Assembly: GCA_016648135.1 (NCBI GenBank)
Contig: JADDOH010004036.1
Span: 186,001 to 250,000 of the forward strand
Length of the DNA: 64,000 nucleotides
Direction: 5' to 3'
Source: Agrypnia vestita
Lineage: Eukaryota; Arthropoda; Insecta; Trichoptera; Phryganeidae
The notes under the pieces are model-generated. The model was not told where the DNA came from. It did no database searches and worked only from the letters and a program-made list of their open reading frames with translations. Below are positions 36,061 to 46,246 of this stretch, piece by piece; position 1 is the first letter of the stretch; each line of letters opens with the position of its first letter. A program made the translations under genes and the position numbers.

Positions 36061-37905
36061 AGATAGAGGAATTTTTTTTTAACAGCCAGAGCACTAAGAA
36101 CAATCACAGTTTATGGGTACGCCAATGAAAGTGTGGGACTGATATTAGAAATTTACGATATTTGTTAAATAAAGGTAACTAAATTTAACTAATCAGAGAG
36201 AATTGTGAGAAGTTTTTTTTAATTGAATCCTTTTTTTTTATTTGGTTTTTATTTAAGAAAACATACATTGTAATAATATATAAAGCTTATGTCTAAGTAG
36301 TTTTGTTTTTGATTACTAAAAAGATTTAAAATTTTAAATAATAAACAATTATACAATTAAAAATAAAAGTAAATGATGATAATAGTCAAAAACGTAGAAA
36401 AAAAACAATACAGAAAACGATAAATAAACAATTCAGAAGAAATAAATAAACTTTTTTTTTCTAAATTGGTTTATTTAAAGCAAGCAATCATTGGGGCTTG
36501 AAAAAAACTTCCCAAGCTTTTGATTTTATTGATTAATCAAAAGAATTTTCTTAAATTAATTAATGATTATTGTATTGGCATCATTGATTTTTGGTCAGAA
36601 AGTGGATCATATATTGAGTTCACGATTTCTGGCTGATAAACAAGTGCAGCCAAATAAAAGCGTGTTAACAAAATATATCTTTTAAAAATGTTAATTTTGC
36701 AAGACAACGTAAAAGAAATAAGTATAATTATTATTGTTCTCAAAAAATATGTAATAAAGTGAAAATTTCACGTTAGATTCACTTTAATGGAGCAAATATT
36801 ATTACGCTAAAGGAATGATATTCTCATAAGAAGCCTTAAAAAGTATTAAGGTCTTAATCTTCTCCACTACCGTTTAATGATCTCCATTCCAAACAGAAAG
36901 TTCAAAACGTATACCTATATCTCCAGCGAAGCCTTACAATCCCACTCATATCTGGAATAGCTTAGTTCTGCTCTACTCTGCAGTAGAACTTTTCGAATGA
37001 AAACTTGGTCCCATCTCCCATTGCAATAGGGTAGCGACATCGATTGGGGGAGTCTGTGGAAAGGGACCAGGTTTTCCGACAGAACGTAAATTTTGATATT
37101 TATAAGAACCCATGTTATTTTTGTACAAACACAGTAATTATTTATATAAACGTATACAATAATTAAAATTATGTACATACGAATGATCTAGCTTAGATAC
37201 GTATTAAAGTAAAAAAATGATATAGCGATATCATTACCAGCGGCGACATCTATGTGTACTCTTAGTCCCTTCAAATATTTGAAAGAAGATACATAAAGAA
37301 CTTATCGATCGTTCAGTTCATTAGTCAGACATCTCTGAAAAATTGAAATTAGAGTAGAATATGCAGTGTTATGTTAGAGTGAACCTTTTATCTGATTCAA
37401 TACTCAGATAATATTTTGTATAAATCCTTTCATCGTTTTCATGATTATTTTGAAATAAAATCGATTTTGAATACAAATATCTATCTTTATAGAATTGTCT
37501 ATTATAGGGATTGTCTGCAAATAGTACTATATCATTTGCAAATCTAATACTACTATTTGATTCGAAATGATTAAAACGACTATGTATTTTTTCCGCACAA
37601 CTCTCGGCCTATAAGTCAGATATCTCGGTAAAAAGCTTATAACTCAATTTTTAATGCACAGTTCTAAATATAAGGATACTTGTTGATATAATACGTAAAA
37701 CTCAGGTATATATAAATAATATTTATTTTATTTCCTCTTTATCTAAAAAAAAAATACTATTTGGAAATGTATGAGTGAGCTGGAAAATCGATATATTCAA
37801 AAAATTTCAATTTAAAAAAAAAAGAGAAAATGTGTGGATGGTCTTACGGTGGAATGCGTGTACAAGTGCGTATTGTGTATAGGTATTGTGTAAAATGATC
37901 ATTTA
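36061..37905. other. AT-rich non-coding stretch with one hairpin
   Basis: GAAAACTTGGTCCC (36999-37012) pairs with GGGACCAGGTTTTC (37063-37076) around a GC-richer 50-nt centre; this may be a small foldback element. No gene is supported. Confidence 0.5.
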
Positions 37906-38016
37906 ATTCAGCTCATACTGGTCAAATGCCCTGTGGCCACTCTAAAGACCTTCATACGGCTGTCTTCAATATACTTTACCTCATTTCTGTGAGACTTCGA
38001 TAATTTATCTTAATCA
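37906..38016 (-). repeat. terminal part of the AAGTCTCACAGA-type MITE
   Basis: On the minus strand it starts ATTAAGATAAATTATCGAAG, continues TCTCACAGAAATGAGG, and ends with GACCAGTATGAGCTGAA. The order matches 40636-40790 and the left half of the copy at 50.64 kb. Confidence 0.65.
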
Positions 38017-38189
38017 GTATTAATTTGAAAAAAATAGACATAGGTCATAGACATAGACATAAAATAATATAGACAAGTTTTTAATCCCGTTCAATAACTA
38101 ATAATTTTGAACGAATGAATAGACCCACCCTTCAACAGATTATGATGAACACTAATGACAGTAGTTATGGACTCTTGAATTCCTTTTTT

Positions 38190-38830
38190 ATTTATTTATT
38201 GTAATGGAATTCTTAATATATATTATACAAATACTAAGATTTTTTTATTTATATTACAACTTCAATGTAGAATATTAACTTTTTTATAGAAATGAGAGCT
38301 TCTGTCTAAAAGAGAAATGTACCGAAATTATTAAGTTTTTATCTAAAAATTTTAATTGAAAGTCTTTGATTTCTTTATGTACGCATTTTTTATCTTTTTA
38401 ATGTTTTAATGTTTTTAATGTTATCCGGTAGGCTGTCAAAATATTTTTTCTTCTAAATATGTATAGATGTTTTCTTATACAAAAAAAACTGTTTTCTTGC
38501 ATCTCAAAATACTCTTATACATATTTTTTATATTTTTTATGTTCTTATTGAATATTTTAAAACATTTCAAATGGTTAAAAACTGTAAAATAAAATACAAA
38601 GTATTGAGTGTAACAAAAATATATGTTCAAATAATTTAAGTCAGAGTAGAGAGAGATCTGTATACCGAGAGACGATATCTTAGATGAAGCAAATACGGGC
38701 GTATTTTATTTATTAAATTTAATTTATTAATATTTCATACACTTAAGTTAAAACTGATTTTACTATTTATAAAATATGCATGTTCCATGATTTTTGAGAC
38801 ATTCAAGGACGGCCTCCAATATTTGATTAA
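38190..38830 (+). repeat. long dispersed repeat, shared with 51.59-52.23 kb
   Basis: Over some 640 bp, landmarks recur in the same order and spacing at 51.6-52.2 kb: TCTTTGATTTCTTT, TCCGGTAGGCTGTCAAAATA, AAACTGTTTTCTTGC, CTGTATACCGAG, TTTTACTATTTATAAAATAT. Divergence is high and the class is unknown; no domain could be read. Confidence 0.6.
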
Positions 38831-39511
38831 CCTGATCGTTTCAGATTAATTTTGTTTCTATTGCCTCATATATTTTCTTTATTAACGAATTCAGCAAACC
38901 ATCTCAACGATTTTTGGTTAATTCTACAAATTATGCAGCAACAAAATATACAGTATTTTTTAAATGTTCACTAAGCTAAACGTTGAGTTATTTAGTCGCT
39001 ACTTTTCGTTATTTTGTCATTATAGTTTCGAGAGGAGCAATCTCTCTAATAATTAGGTGTAATTAATGACTAATTTAAGTACAGCGCGCTGTCAACCTAT
39101 TCGGTTAGAGAAGCGAGGGTTTTTTCGGTCGTTAATGAGAATATGAACAGCAGAGGAGACATGTTAGAGAACGTGATATTTTTCTTTAGTGTGTTCTTCG
39201 AATTATTTTTTCATGTTCTTTCGATTTCTAAGTTGTTCATTATTAATCCATTATAATGAATCTAATTACTTAAGGAGAACAAGACACGAGGAGTGGAAAA
39301 TTTTGAATTGATTTCCGTCGAAAGAATGATTTCTTTTCACTATTTGATTAGAAAAATTCCGAGAAGTTAGACTTGTTAAGGTAATGGAAATATTATGTTA
39401 TAACGAATGAGATTGCCCATCGTGAGACTTGTTGTGGCAATATATTATAGATAGATTTGGCGTTAACATTGTATAGATTATATTCAAAAACATATTTTTA
39501 ACGTCAGATTT
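38831..39511. other. AT-rich stretch with a weak hammerhead-like relic
   Basis: At 39025-39059, minus strand, CACCTAATTATTAGAGAGA then TTGC then TCCTCTCGAAAC aligns with the motif at 40369-40403 (CACCTATCGACGAGAGG...CTCTCGAAAC), and about 40 further bases downstream also align. So the two are copies of one repeat. The CTGANGA box is not recognisable here. Confidence 0.4.
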
Positions 39512-39973
39512 AACCATTTTAATGAATTTTTAATTTTCGGACACATTTGATACAACGCACATATATATTATATTCAAGAACACATTCTTATTGTTAAGTT
39601 GCACTTTTTTTGAACCTAAGTGAAATTTAAAACCAAAATTTATTAATCAATTAGAAAGACATACAAAAAACTCGAATCAATGAAAAAATATTTGGTTGCT
39701 ACCGGAATTCCAACCACAGATCTCCTCCTATCCGAGGTAGGCAAGTTAACCAATTACGCTATAGCGCTATAGCGGCCTCGTAAATTTCCGTGAGTATATC
39801 GACCTTATCTACAAGTATCGTTTTATTATTATTAATTATTAAAAATTATTTACATATTATCCATTTTTAGTGGTGCAATAAGCACAAATTGCAAATTCAC
39901 AATAACAATGTGTTCTTGAATATAATATATGCGTGTTGTATTAAATGAATCCAAAAATTAAAAATGATTTACA
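39512..39973 (-). mobile_element. TIR element containing a tRNA-Arg-like unit
   Basis: Inverted termini of about 90 bp bound the element: TATTATATTCAAGAACACAT then TCTTATTGTTAAGTTGCA on the left (about 39566-39604), and the complement TTGCAAATTCACAATAACAA then TGTGTTCTTGAATATAATAT on the right, with pairing continuing outwards through ATTTTTAATTTT-like sequence. Inside, on the minus strand, lies a tRNA-like unit (GGCCGCTATAGCGC...GGAATTCCGGTAGCAACC, about 39690-39775) and the tail TGATTAATAAATTTTGGTTT. Its anticodon-loop segment CCTCGGA resembles tRNA-Arg. It is non-coding. Confidence 0.75.
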
Positions 39974-39984
39974 AATTTTGATTT

Positions 39985-40290
39985 AAACGTTTAATTCTGG
40001 CGTTCTCTAGCGGTAGTTACACAAAGTTATTTGTGCCTACCGTATCAGAAAAAAGTGGATTGCTCTTAAAAATGGATGAAATGTTAATCAATCAATAAAA
40101 TGAGACTTGCAGATAAGGTCTAGTTACGAGGCCGCTATAGCTTAATTGGTTCACGCGCCTGCTCCGGATAGGAGGAGATCCGTGGTTCGAATTTCGGTAG
40201 CAGCCAAATATTTTTTCGTTGATTTGATTTTTCTGTATGTCTTTATAATTGATTAATAAATCTGGTTTTATAGAGAGATTATTCATTATG
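39985..40290 (+). repeat. tRNA-Arg-derived SINE-like repeat, about 300 bp
   Basis: The unit starts TTAATTCTGGCGTTCTCTAG. A 76-nt tRNA-like core at 40130-40205 follows: acceptor arms GGCCGCT and AGCAGCC pair at six of seven positions, box A is TAGCTTAATTGG, box B is GGTTCGAATTTC, and the loop CTCCGGA would place a CCG (Arg) anticodon. A tail ends with TAATAAATCTGGTTTTA. Unusually, about 130 bp precede the tRNA-like part. The copy is adjacent to and oriented opposite to the TIR element at 39512. A functional tRNA gene is unlikely because of its repeated, diverged copies. Confidence 0.75.
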
Positions 40291-40368
40291 ATCATTAAAT
40301 TAGGTAGAAAACTTTAACTTCGTTACCTCTACGTGAGTTAAATAATATTTTTCTATTTTACTACTTAA

Positions 40369-40403
40369 GTTTCGAGAGTAACAGAACCTCTCGTCGATAG
40401 GTG
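40369..40403 (-). ncRNA. hammerhead-like motif, degraded
   Basis: On the minus strand CACCTA, TCGACGA (for CTGANGA), a segment with GAG...CTC pairing, then GAAAC. The G-C closing pair of stem II next to A9 and G12 fits the hammerhead, but the first two core bases are altered and stem I is not evident. A sister copy lies at 39025-39059. Confidence 0.2.
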
Positions 40404-40635
40404 AACTATAAAACTGGCTATAGGTCGACCACAATCAAAAGACCATTCCCTAGCTTTGTCGTAAGAAGAAAGCGGGGAAAAGTTGCCTGGCAAGCATGTA
40501 TTACAAGCTTCAATATGATATTCCAAATAAATATATATTTTTTAGTTTAAAGAAGGTTACTTACTAGAGAAACTTCTTTTGAGTTCAATTTTTGCATCGT
40601 AACAACAATTGGTTTATCCACTACGGAATTATAAT

Positions 40636-40800
40636 TTAATTAAGATAAATTATAGAAGTCTCACAGAGATGAAGCTTTGTATATGAGAAGGGTATATGGA
40701 AGTCTTTTGTATGATGGCCCAGGGCTTACAACGTGTGTGAGCTGGCTTAAGTTATCTCTCTACACAATGCAACGTTTATTATTCATATTGTTAAACATAT
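40636..40800 (+). repeat. AAGTCTCACAGA-type MITE, left half
   Basis: Starts TAATTAAGATAAATTATAGA then AGTCTCACAGAGATGAAG, and continues with ATATGGAAGTCTTTTGTATG, CCAGGGCTTACAACGTGTG, GAGCTGGCTTAAG and TCTACACAATGCAACG, matching 50641-50770 closely. The right terminus is missing. Confidence 0.75.
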
Positions 40801-41149
40801 TAATATAATTATCTTTACTTAATATAAGTTTTATCTTTGAATATCAATAATTTTATAGAGATGAACAAAACCCCTCCTTTTTGCGAGGGGATTGGATAAG
40901 AGCGGAAATATGTACACCTTCCGTAGGTATATTTAAGACACATTTATACTGTTGTTAAAATATTTTTTCTTGCATAATTAAATCCCCCGGCATAATGTGT
41001 TTACGCTCATGCATGTGAGTTTATATTTACTTAATTACTGAACACTTTTTTCTATCAATTTATGTATAAGATCTTTTTTATTGTAAAAAGTGCTAATCGT
41101 TGAAATAAAATAAATAAGTCTATGAATTCCAGTAATCAAACAATGTATT
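40801..41149. other. AT-rich non-coding stretch
   Basis: Nothing recognised. Confidence 0.5.
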
Positions 41150-41590
41150 AAGACCGCGGCGTGTTTCCAGATGAAACCGAACGGGGGGAATCCTTCATAA
41201 AAAGCCGCGGAGCTGTATTTTTTTATCTCGCATGAAAAATAAGCCCGCAGTGCACAATACATTCCCGATTACGGCGGTCGATCTAGATTAAAAAACATTC
41301 AATTTGTTTTTGAACCACCGGCTGTACCTCGCACGAATTCGCCGGATAAATTTATGAATTCCGATTTGCATTACAAATTGAACGTGTACCGCGCGCAGGG
41401 CTATCGAGTTTGTTTTGCGTTTGGCCGACGCAATTACAGGCGATCCACGAGGGCGGACCCGCGGCGTGCGGCGCCCGATCGTCCCCCGCGCTCGGGGGAA
41501 GGAGCGCCAGGGTTGTGCCCGTATCAATTACCACGGTTTGCGGGTACGTTCTTAGGGTGTGTTCGCTCTCTTCGCGAGTAAAAACATCAT
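41150..41590. other. CpG-rich island, possible conserved regulatory element or exon
   Basis: This is the most GC- and CpG-rich block of the window (for example CGCGGCGTGCGGCGCCCG near 41460). Open frames exist in several phases of both strands, as expected from few stops at high GC, and none shows a recognised domain. Its sharp edges against AT-rich flanks suggest selection or a distinct origin. No repeat copy occurs elsewhere in the window. Confidence 0.4.
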
Positions 41591-42245
41591 AAATTATTGG
41601 TTTGCTTTAAAAAAGATGTATTTTATCTTTTAGTCAATCGTTAATTGTGCTTCTACAGATTTTAACACAGTGAATGTCTTAAAAATGATGAAAAAATTAT
41701 TAAATTTTTAAAATTCATTCATCCATCATTAAAAAAAAAAAATTTAAAATGATGTATTTTTAAAAATTAAAAAAAAACATATTTTTATTTTTATAAAATG
41801 TTTTTAAAAAAAAAAATTAAAAACATTTAAAAAAGAAATAATAAAAAAGAAAAAAAATGAAAGTTTAAAAAATTTGGATATTTAATTGATGATGAGTTAT
41901 AAGAAAACACATTAAATATTATCTAAATTAATTTTCACCACCCAGGTGGTACAGGTGATATAGGTGGAAGTTAATTTTGTCAATGAATTAAAGGAATATT
42001 AACTGTAATATTTTTTTTAGATTTCATCAGAAAAGTGACAGGAGCACCACGAATTATCGCGTTCGGTCAACTTTGGGACACCTTGGCTTACAAACCATGA
42101 ATCCGATTGGACAAAATAAGTGTAAAGCGAAATAGTATAGTTACGAGACGATATAATAAGTTTGTGGGATTCAAAGGCGAATACTTTTTATGTCAATAAG
42201 TGAAGGGTAACGTGTTATTTTAAAAATCCATTACTAAATTATCAT
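41591..42245. other. A/T-rich low-complexity stretch
   Basis: A-runs and T-runs dominate 41690-41880. A short imperfect repeat, CACCCAGGTGGTACAGGTG, lies near 41940. No gene. Confidence 0.55.
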
Positions 42246-42420
42246 ATTACATTCAAGAATACATTCTAATTGTGAAGTTGAAATTTTTTTAGAGCAAAAT
42301 TCTGTAAAATAATTTTCTATATGTCTTTCTAGTTGATTAATTAATTTGGTTTTATATTTTACAGAACTTTGCTCTGAAAAAATTTCAACCTCACAATAAG
42401 AATGTATTCTCTAATGTAAT
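42246..42420. mobile_element. internally deleted copy of the TIR/tRNA-like composite element
   Basis: Arms of about 66 bp, ATTACATTCAAGAATACATT... and ...AATGTATTCTCTAATGTAAT, are near-complementary, including GTTGAAATTTTTTTAGAGCA against its complement. The loop between them is the SINE tail only: TATGTCTTTCTAGTTGATTA then ATTTGGTTTTA. The tRNA-like part is missing. Confidence 0.75.
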
Positions 42421-42479
42421 ATAATAATTTAATAATGGATTGTTAATAATTTTAATAATGGAATTCGACCCACGAATCA

Positions 42480-42615
42480 CCTCCTATCCTTCCCCGAATA
42501 GGAGGAGATCCGTAGTTTGAATGCAGCCGGTAGCATCCCGGTAGCAGCCAAATATTTTATTAGTGGATTTGATTTTTCTGTATGTCTTTCTAATTGATGA
42601 ATTAATTTGGTTTCA
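42480..42615 (+). repeat. rearranged copy of the tRNA-Arg-like SINE
   Basis: The sequence AATAGGAGGAGATCCGTAGT, then a duplicated GGTAGCATCC/CGGTAGCAGCC, then the tail TTGATTTTTCTGTATGTCTT and TTTGGTTTC. Just upstream, CACCTCCTATCC is an inverted piece of the same core, making a small palindrome around TTCCCC. Confidence 0.65.
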
Positions 42616-43785
42616 AATTATTATAATCTACTTAAAAATTAAATAAAGTTTACAGTAACAGCTAAAATCCCGTTCTTGTATGTCGGAAAAGAATTTTACT
42701 GAGATTATTACCCCGAGACACCTGACGTGACGTCATGTCAAATTTACGTCGAAAAGGTTATTGTTCTGAACACATTTGTAATATTTAAGTACATAAAACA
42801 TCCATACTGAAAACTACAGCATGAGTACTATTATTAGCACAGAGGTTATGGTGATAGAAATGCACCAGGGCAGTGCTTAAGAGAAATCAAGGGGCGCAGC
42901 TTAATTACGGTGACAAGTTCAAATACTTCGGAATGGAATTCTCTAGTTATGGGGAACAGATTTGGTGGTTCTGCTGCTGTAAATTGTGTTTTATGTTCTC
43001 TTTATAATCCGGTACTAAAAATATCAAAAATAAGATTTAGGACCACAATAATACATGGTCACCAAGTATGAATCCTTACGCAACAAAATAAATAATCTTG
43101 GCTGCTAAATAAAATAAATAGCAGCTAACTTAAAATAAGATAACTTATTTATTTATAGTTTATTGATGTGCTTCCATTAAAATGGCAAAAGCGTATCGGT
43201 AACAATGGCCAATACATCGAATGATTTAATGTATACTTTTCATAAAAAAAAAATTGTTTGAATTTTTCTATATAAAACGGCAATTTTCTATGTAGGAACC
43301 TAATATGAATTACTGTACTGCAAATTTTAACATGGGTCAACGTTTTCGTAATTTCGAATTCGAGATTTTATAGGAAAAATAACCTATAAATTTATAGGAA
43401 ACGTGATTTTGAAAGGGATTATTGAAATTATAGGGATTTTGAAATTAGTAATCCTCGGTGACTGCATTCAAATTTATTTTTTTTGGATGTTGCAGCCTTT
43501 GCTTTTACACCCAACAATTGATTTCTGATATTTATCGTGAAAATTGGTGCATTAGAACTAACAAAGTTATCACAAAATGAGGTTAATTCCTCCACATTGA
43601 AGCAAGGACTGGGACGTGCTGTCGCGCCCGACTTGGCGACAGGGCAGATGAGGTAGTTACTTTCGTCACGCGATTTTTTGTCAACATGCCAAAAATTTCT
43701 CCATGTTGAAATTTGAGGAGTGTGCGTAAAGGTTTTCGTAAAGATTTAAAAAGTTATGTACCTAAGATATCATAAATTCATAATA
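42616..43785. other. non-coding stretch
   Basis: Mixed composition; a GC-richer patch at 43600-43690 (CTGTCGCGCCCGACTTGGCG). Three short blocks of G/A-T similarity precede the mariner insertion. No gene is supported. Confidence 0.45.
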
Positions 43786-44898
43786 TTAGGTCCTTACATA
43801 TGAAATTGGCGTTTAGTATGGGAGGAACATAAAGCCGATTTTTTTTTATTATAATATATTTATTTAATCAAAGTATGTACCATTGCTATCTATGCACTTT
43901 TGCCATCTCATAGGTAGTTCATCGATCCCTTTACTAAAAAAACCATTCGGACGGGAATCAATAAAATCTTTGAAGGCGGTTTGGACTGCCCCATCGGAGC
44001 TGAATTTTTTCCTTTGAAAGAAGTTATCCAAATTTCGAAAAAAATGGTAATCTGTTGGGGCAATGTCCGGAGACTACGGTGGATGTCTTAGACATTCCAA
44101 TTGAAGCTCCTCTAATTTGGTAGCTGTCTGTTGTGCAGTGTGTGGTCTAGCGTTATCATGAAGCAGCAGTGGCCTAGAGCGATTAACCAGCCTCGGTTGT
44201 TTAGCAGCTAGCTTTTCCATCATGGTTTGCAGTTGCTGACAATAGACATCTGCCGTAATCGTCTGGCCAGATTTAAGAAAGCTGTAGTGAACGACACCAG
44301 CACTAGTCCACCAAACGCTCACAAGTAACTTTTTTGGAGTCAATTTTCGCTTGGGCATGGTGAGGTACCCACCTTTCAAGCTTTTTCACCTTACCAATTT
44401 GCTTCAAGTGGATTAAAACAGTTTTATCACTAACACCGCAGCCTGCAGCTAACTCGGATGTGGTTTGCGATGGATCCGCTTCCACAATAGCCTTCAATTC
44501 TTCATTATCAACTTTGGTCTCCGGCCGTCCACGGGGCTTGTTCTGCAGGTCGAAATTTCCAGAACGAAAACGTTGGAACCAAAAACGCACTGTGTTTTCT
44601 TTTGCGGCACCGTCGCCATACACATCATTAATCCTTCGAGCCGTTTCTGCAGCACTGGTGCCACGGTGGAACTCGTACTCGTAAATAACGCGATATTTCA
44701 AGTTTTTCATTTTGTAAACTGAGTGACGCAAAGAAAAAAGCAATTGAGGAAAAAACAAATGAATTATAATTTTCAAAACACAAATACATGAGTAAATAGC
44801 TGTATAAATTTGGATTTGGAATTCCTAACCAAAGAGAAGATATTTGAGATCAAATTTGCCAGTACGGCAAAATGCCAATTTCATATGTAAGGACCTAA
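43786..44898 (-). mobile_element. mariner element, internally deleted
   Basis: Terminal inverted repeats TTAGGTCCTTACATATGAAA then TTGGC at 43786-43810, and their exact complement at 44874-44898, are flanked by TA on each side (43784-43785 and 44899-44900), the standard mariner target duplication. The length of about 1113 bp is some 170 bp short of a full mariner. The transposase is encoded on the minus strand and is disrupted. The perfect ends suggest it could still be mobilised in trans. Confidence 0.95.
43864..44710 (-). pseudogene. mariner transposase, deleted and nonsense-mutated
   Basis: The ATG at 44710 begins MKNLKYRVIYEYEFHRGTSA. The N-terminal paired-like helix-turn-helix region follows (RFWFQRFRSGNFDLQNKPRG, then ELAAGCGVSDKTVLIHLKQI). 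After KLERWVPH (about 44363) the frame is joined to the sequence encoding MPKRKLTPKKLLVSVWWTSA: the segment with the first catalytic aspartate (normally in CDEKW) is deleted and the frame shifts. The second aspartate is present in LLLHDNARPHTA, and the third in SPDIAPTDYHFF, 34 positions apart, the D34D spacing of mariners. A TAG stop replaces the usual tyrosine after RHPP (about 44075). The frame then reads to a natural stop at 43864. No active transposase can be made. Confidence 0.93.
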
Positions 44899-44900
44899 TA

Positions 44901-46041
44901 TTATATAATAAACAATTTAAAAACTTTCAATAATCTCTTTATATTTGTCGTTAAAACGTTCTGGTTAATTTTTAAAATATTTTTTTTTGTTTATAATCGT
45001 TTTCTTCAAGAGGATAACAAATTAAAAATGATTAACTTTTGATTGAAAAAAATCAATTTTAAAATTAATTTATATCACTGGCATGTTCAATGTATGATAA
45101 AATAACGCGTTTGGATTTTAATTATTTTTTTGAATATTAAAACACATTTTATAAAATTGATAAATGACTACTGTATTGTCATAAGAAGTTTATCTCTTTG
45201 CCAAATTTCAAAGGAATTATCAGCCAGGAAGTGGGTCAAATATTGATAGCAAGATTCCTTGCAGAAATAAAAAAATTAAATATTTTATTAAAAATTAATT
45301 AATGTTTTTTTATGAAAAAATATTTTTAAAAAATAATTTAGTAAACAGAATATAGTGTTAATCACTCTACTGACGAAAATGATTGCTTTAGAAACAGGTT
45401 GGATAAATAAATATATACTCACGTGGTTACATAAATAGATGTAATAAATAATTTTACTATTTGAGAAACACGTGTTATTATATTCACGTTTAGGTCTACC
45501 CCGAAATACTATATTTTCTTTTTTAAATAATTTGTTTTTCCGTGTTAGGGTCAGCATATATTTTACCAGGGCGAAAAAGGTCTGCTTTAAACGGAACGAA
45601 CGAAAATAAGTGTCTCGTTTGTTTGTACTTCGTTTACGACAACACTTCTTGTCTTAGCCGTATTCAATTGCCGTTTGCTCATGAAAGGGTTAAGCTATTA
45701 CGTACATAAGTTGGTAGGTCTGAAAGGTTTTTACAGTTAACTGTACTACCTTAAGCTTTGGAATATGTATGCAAGGATGACCGGCCCTGAAAAATGAATG
45801 GATTCCATTCGTTTATGTAATTCTGAAAAAACTTTAACTTTAACCGTTCAGTATTTTTGCAGAAAAAAAAATGCAGTATTATTTTGTTTTATTTATTCCC
45901 AAATTGAAATATTATCGAAAATCTAAGAATTTTTGCATGAATAATTATTATTTTTATAATTGAATGGTTTAAAGTAATAAAAGTATGGTAAGTGGATAGA
46001 AAACACTGTTATGACAAAGAAAATAAAAATTAGAAAATTAA
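44901..46041. other. AT-rich non-coding stretch
   Basis: No gene. It includes the hammerhead-like motif at 45370-45401 and a slightly GC-richer portion at 45570-45700. Confidence 0.5.
45370..45401 (+). ncRNA. hammerhead-like motif
   Basis: CTGACGA, 14 nt with possible AAA/TTT pairing, GAAAC, AG, GTT, G. The core and spacing match the other copies, and stem III (A-C with G-T around AG) is possible. Stem I does not pair. The host repeat was not delimited. Confidence 0.25.
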
Positions 46042-46246
46042 AAAATCGCTCAGATGATTTGGGAATGTTTAGCAAATGAATGAGAGAATGATAAGAAAAA
46101 TATATGATGCAAGTATTGACGACACAAGAAAGAGAGGACGACTGCGAAAGACTTATCATGACCAGATTAACCAGATACTGGAGAATGGTCCTATTAAGAG
46201 CCTCGACAATCATCGAACTTGTATGCGAAGATGTATAAATGTGGAT
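46042..46246 (+). pseudogene. RTE-like reverse transcriptase C-terminal fragment, 5' part
   Basis: Reads SLR, stop, FGNV, stop, then MNERMIRKIYDASIDDTRKR, GRLRKTYHDQINQILENG, RACMRRC-like RTCMRRCINVD. It is the same family and region as 3.17-3.37 kb. Two stops precede the open part. The copy is interrupted at 46246 by the CR1/L2-like insertion and resumes at 47023. Confidence 0.85.

Noticed and set aside
40130..40205. Functional tRNA-Arg gene
   Set aside because: Acceptor stem has a mismatch, the same core recurs in several diverged or rearranged copies with a shared tail, and the unit sits inside a repeat.
41288..41592. Four overlapping open frames on both strands in the CpG-rich island
   Set aside because: High GC lowers stop frequency in all frames; none has a start context, domain or consistent codon pattern.
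44460..44722. Plus-strand open frames of 74 and 85 codons
   Set aside because: They lie antisense to the mariner transposase helix-turn-helix region and have no motifs of their own.
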